From assembly GCA_002084805.1 (NCBI GenBank), contig NBMC01000018.1:1-64000 (forward strand): a stretch of DNA of 64,000 nucleotides, in the 5' to 3' direction. The stretch is from Spirochaetaceae bacterium 4572_59 (GTDB lineage: Bacteria > Spirochaetota > Spirochaetia > DSM-2461). The translations under genes were made by a program, and so were the position numbers. Every line of letters starts with the position of its first letter. Within the stretch, counting starts at the first letter, position 1. The notes beneath the pieces are model-generated. The model worked only from the letters and a program-made list of their open reading frames with translations. It was not told the origin of the DNA and searched no databases. Of the stretch, positions 63,838 through 64,000 are shown one piece after another.

Positions 63838-64000
63838 AAGATATTCAGAAAGTGGATATGATATATGAGGGCAAGGCTAAACAGGTTTATGCTACTGATA
63901 ATTCGGATTATGTCATTATCACTTACAAAGATGATGCCACTGCCTTCAACGGAGAAAAGAAAGGACAGATTACTGAAAAGGGAGTTTTTAACAACTCTAT
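63834..64000 (+). CDS. purC: SAICAR synthase, N-terminal part (runs off the right edge)
   Basis: Fifty-five codons are visible. They contain the PurC start [17 protein letters not shown], the nucleotide-binding loop of the SAICAR synthase family, and [16 protein letters not shown], with [11 protein letters not shown] the conserved segment. AAGGAG precedes the ATG, which overlaps the purE stop by four bases. Confidence 0.95.
   Translation, partial: MKDIQKVDMIYEGKAKQVYATDNSDYVIITYKDDATAFNGEKKGQITEKGVFNNS

Noticed and set aside
1-64000. CRISPR arrays, insertion sequences, prophage or rRNA genes
   Set aside because: I saw no regularly spaced identical repeats of CRISPR length, no transposase or integrase frame and no rRNA-like stretch on reading through the window; the only clear RNA genes are one tRNA and the riboswitch.

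Overview
The window looks like a chromosomal segment of a free-living, Gram-negative-type anaerobic spirochaete (Spirochaetales, Spirochaeta/Oceanispirochaeta-like). I infer this from several features: AT-leaning DNA, LL-diaminopimelate aminotransferase, a class III (anaerobic) ribonucleotide reductase, many outer-membrane barrels and lipoproteins, an Mla lipid transport operon, and FHA/CheY-type signalling proteins. The genus assignment is inference from gene content, not from a marker gene.

Region 1 (1-9660, minus strand) is the upstream part of a type I BREX phage-defence operon: brxA, brxB, brxC, then a two-gene insert (SMC/AAA-type ATPase plus a small PD-(D/E)XK nuclease-like protein), then pglX, which leaves the window at its left edge. 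pglZ and brxL would lie beyond that edge. The two inserted genes overlap brxC and each other by one to four bases, so they look like an integral accessory module. pglX carries an in-frame low-complexity tract at its truncated end, directly followed by a strong Shine-Dalgarno and a second possible start.

Region 2 (9660-11970) is a divergent pair: an outer-membrane beta-barrel gene with a textbook -24/-12 sigma-54 promoter, and a sigma-54 activator whose N-terminal domain resembles the CARF/RtcR ligand-sensing family. A perfect palindrome lies between them. Region 3 (11976-20346) is a YesM/YesN-type two-component system followed by a YtfQRT-YjfF-like (galactofuranose-type) sugar ABC transporter and one unknown gene. 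Region 4 (20418-23853) is a barrel protein, a CotH-kinase-family lipoprotein and an MFS transporter.

Region 5 (23911-32700) is mostly housekeeping: tRNA-Gly(CCC), rlmA, dapL, an M29 aminopeptidase, folC, hisD, an FHA protein and a CheY-like regulator. Region 6 (32700-36250) is an anaerobic ribonucleotide reductase operon with an unusual arrangement. The catalytic NrdD ends before the glycyl-radical motif, which is carried instead by a separate downstream gene fused to a thioredoxin-like domain. A 67-residue NrdR-like zinc ribbon without an ATP-cone leads the operon.

Region 7 (36430-47450) holds an acyl-CoA synthetase, an M28-like membrane protein with an apparently degenerate active site, a nitroreductase, a serC-Lrp-DUF1015-YdcF cluster, an M48 protease, a small zinc ribbon protein and an outer-membrane barrel. 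Region 8 (47545-53080) is mlaE-mlaF-mlaD, a TPR lipoprotein, a PerM-family protein and nadA. Region 9 (53099-59330) has a nucleotidyltransferase, a TetR regulator with a candidate operator, proB and a heterodimeric ABC exporter. Region 10 (59429-64000) is a guanine-type purine riboswitch followed by purL, purE and the start of purC.

The most unusual items are the BREX-embedded ATPase/nuclease module, the CARF-like sigma-54 regulator facing a sigma-54-driven outer-membrane gene, and the split NrdD whose glycyl-radical domain is fused to a redoxin.
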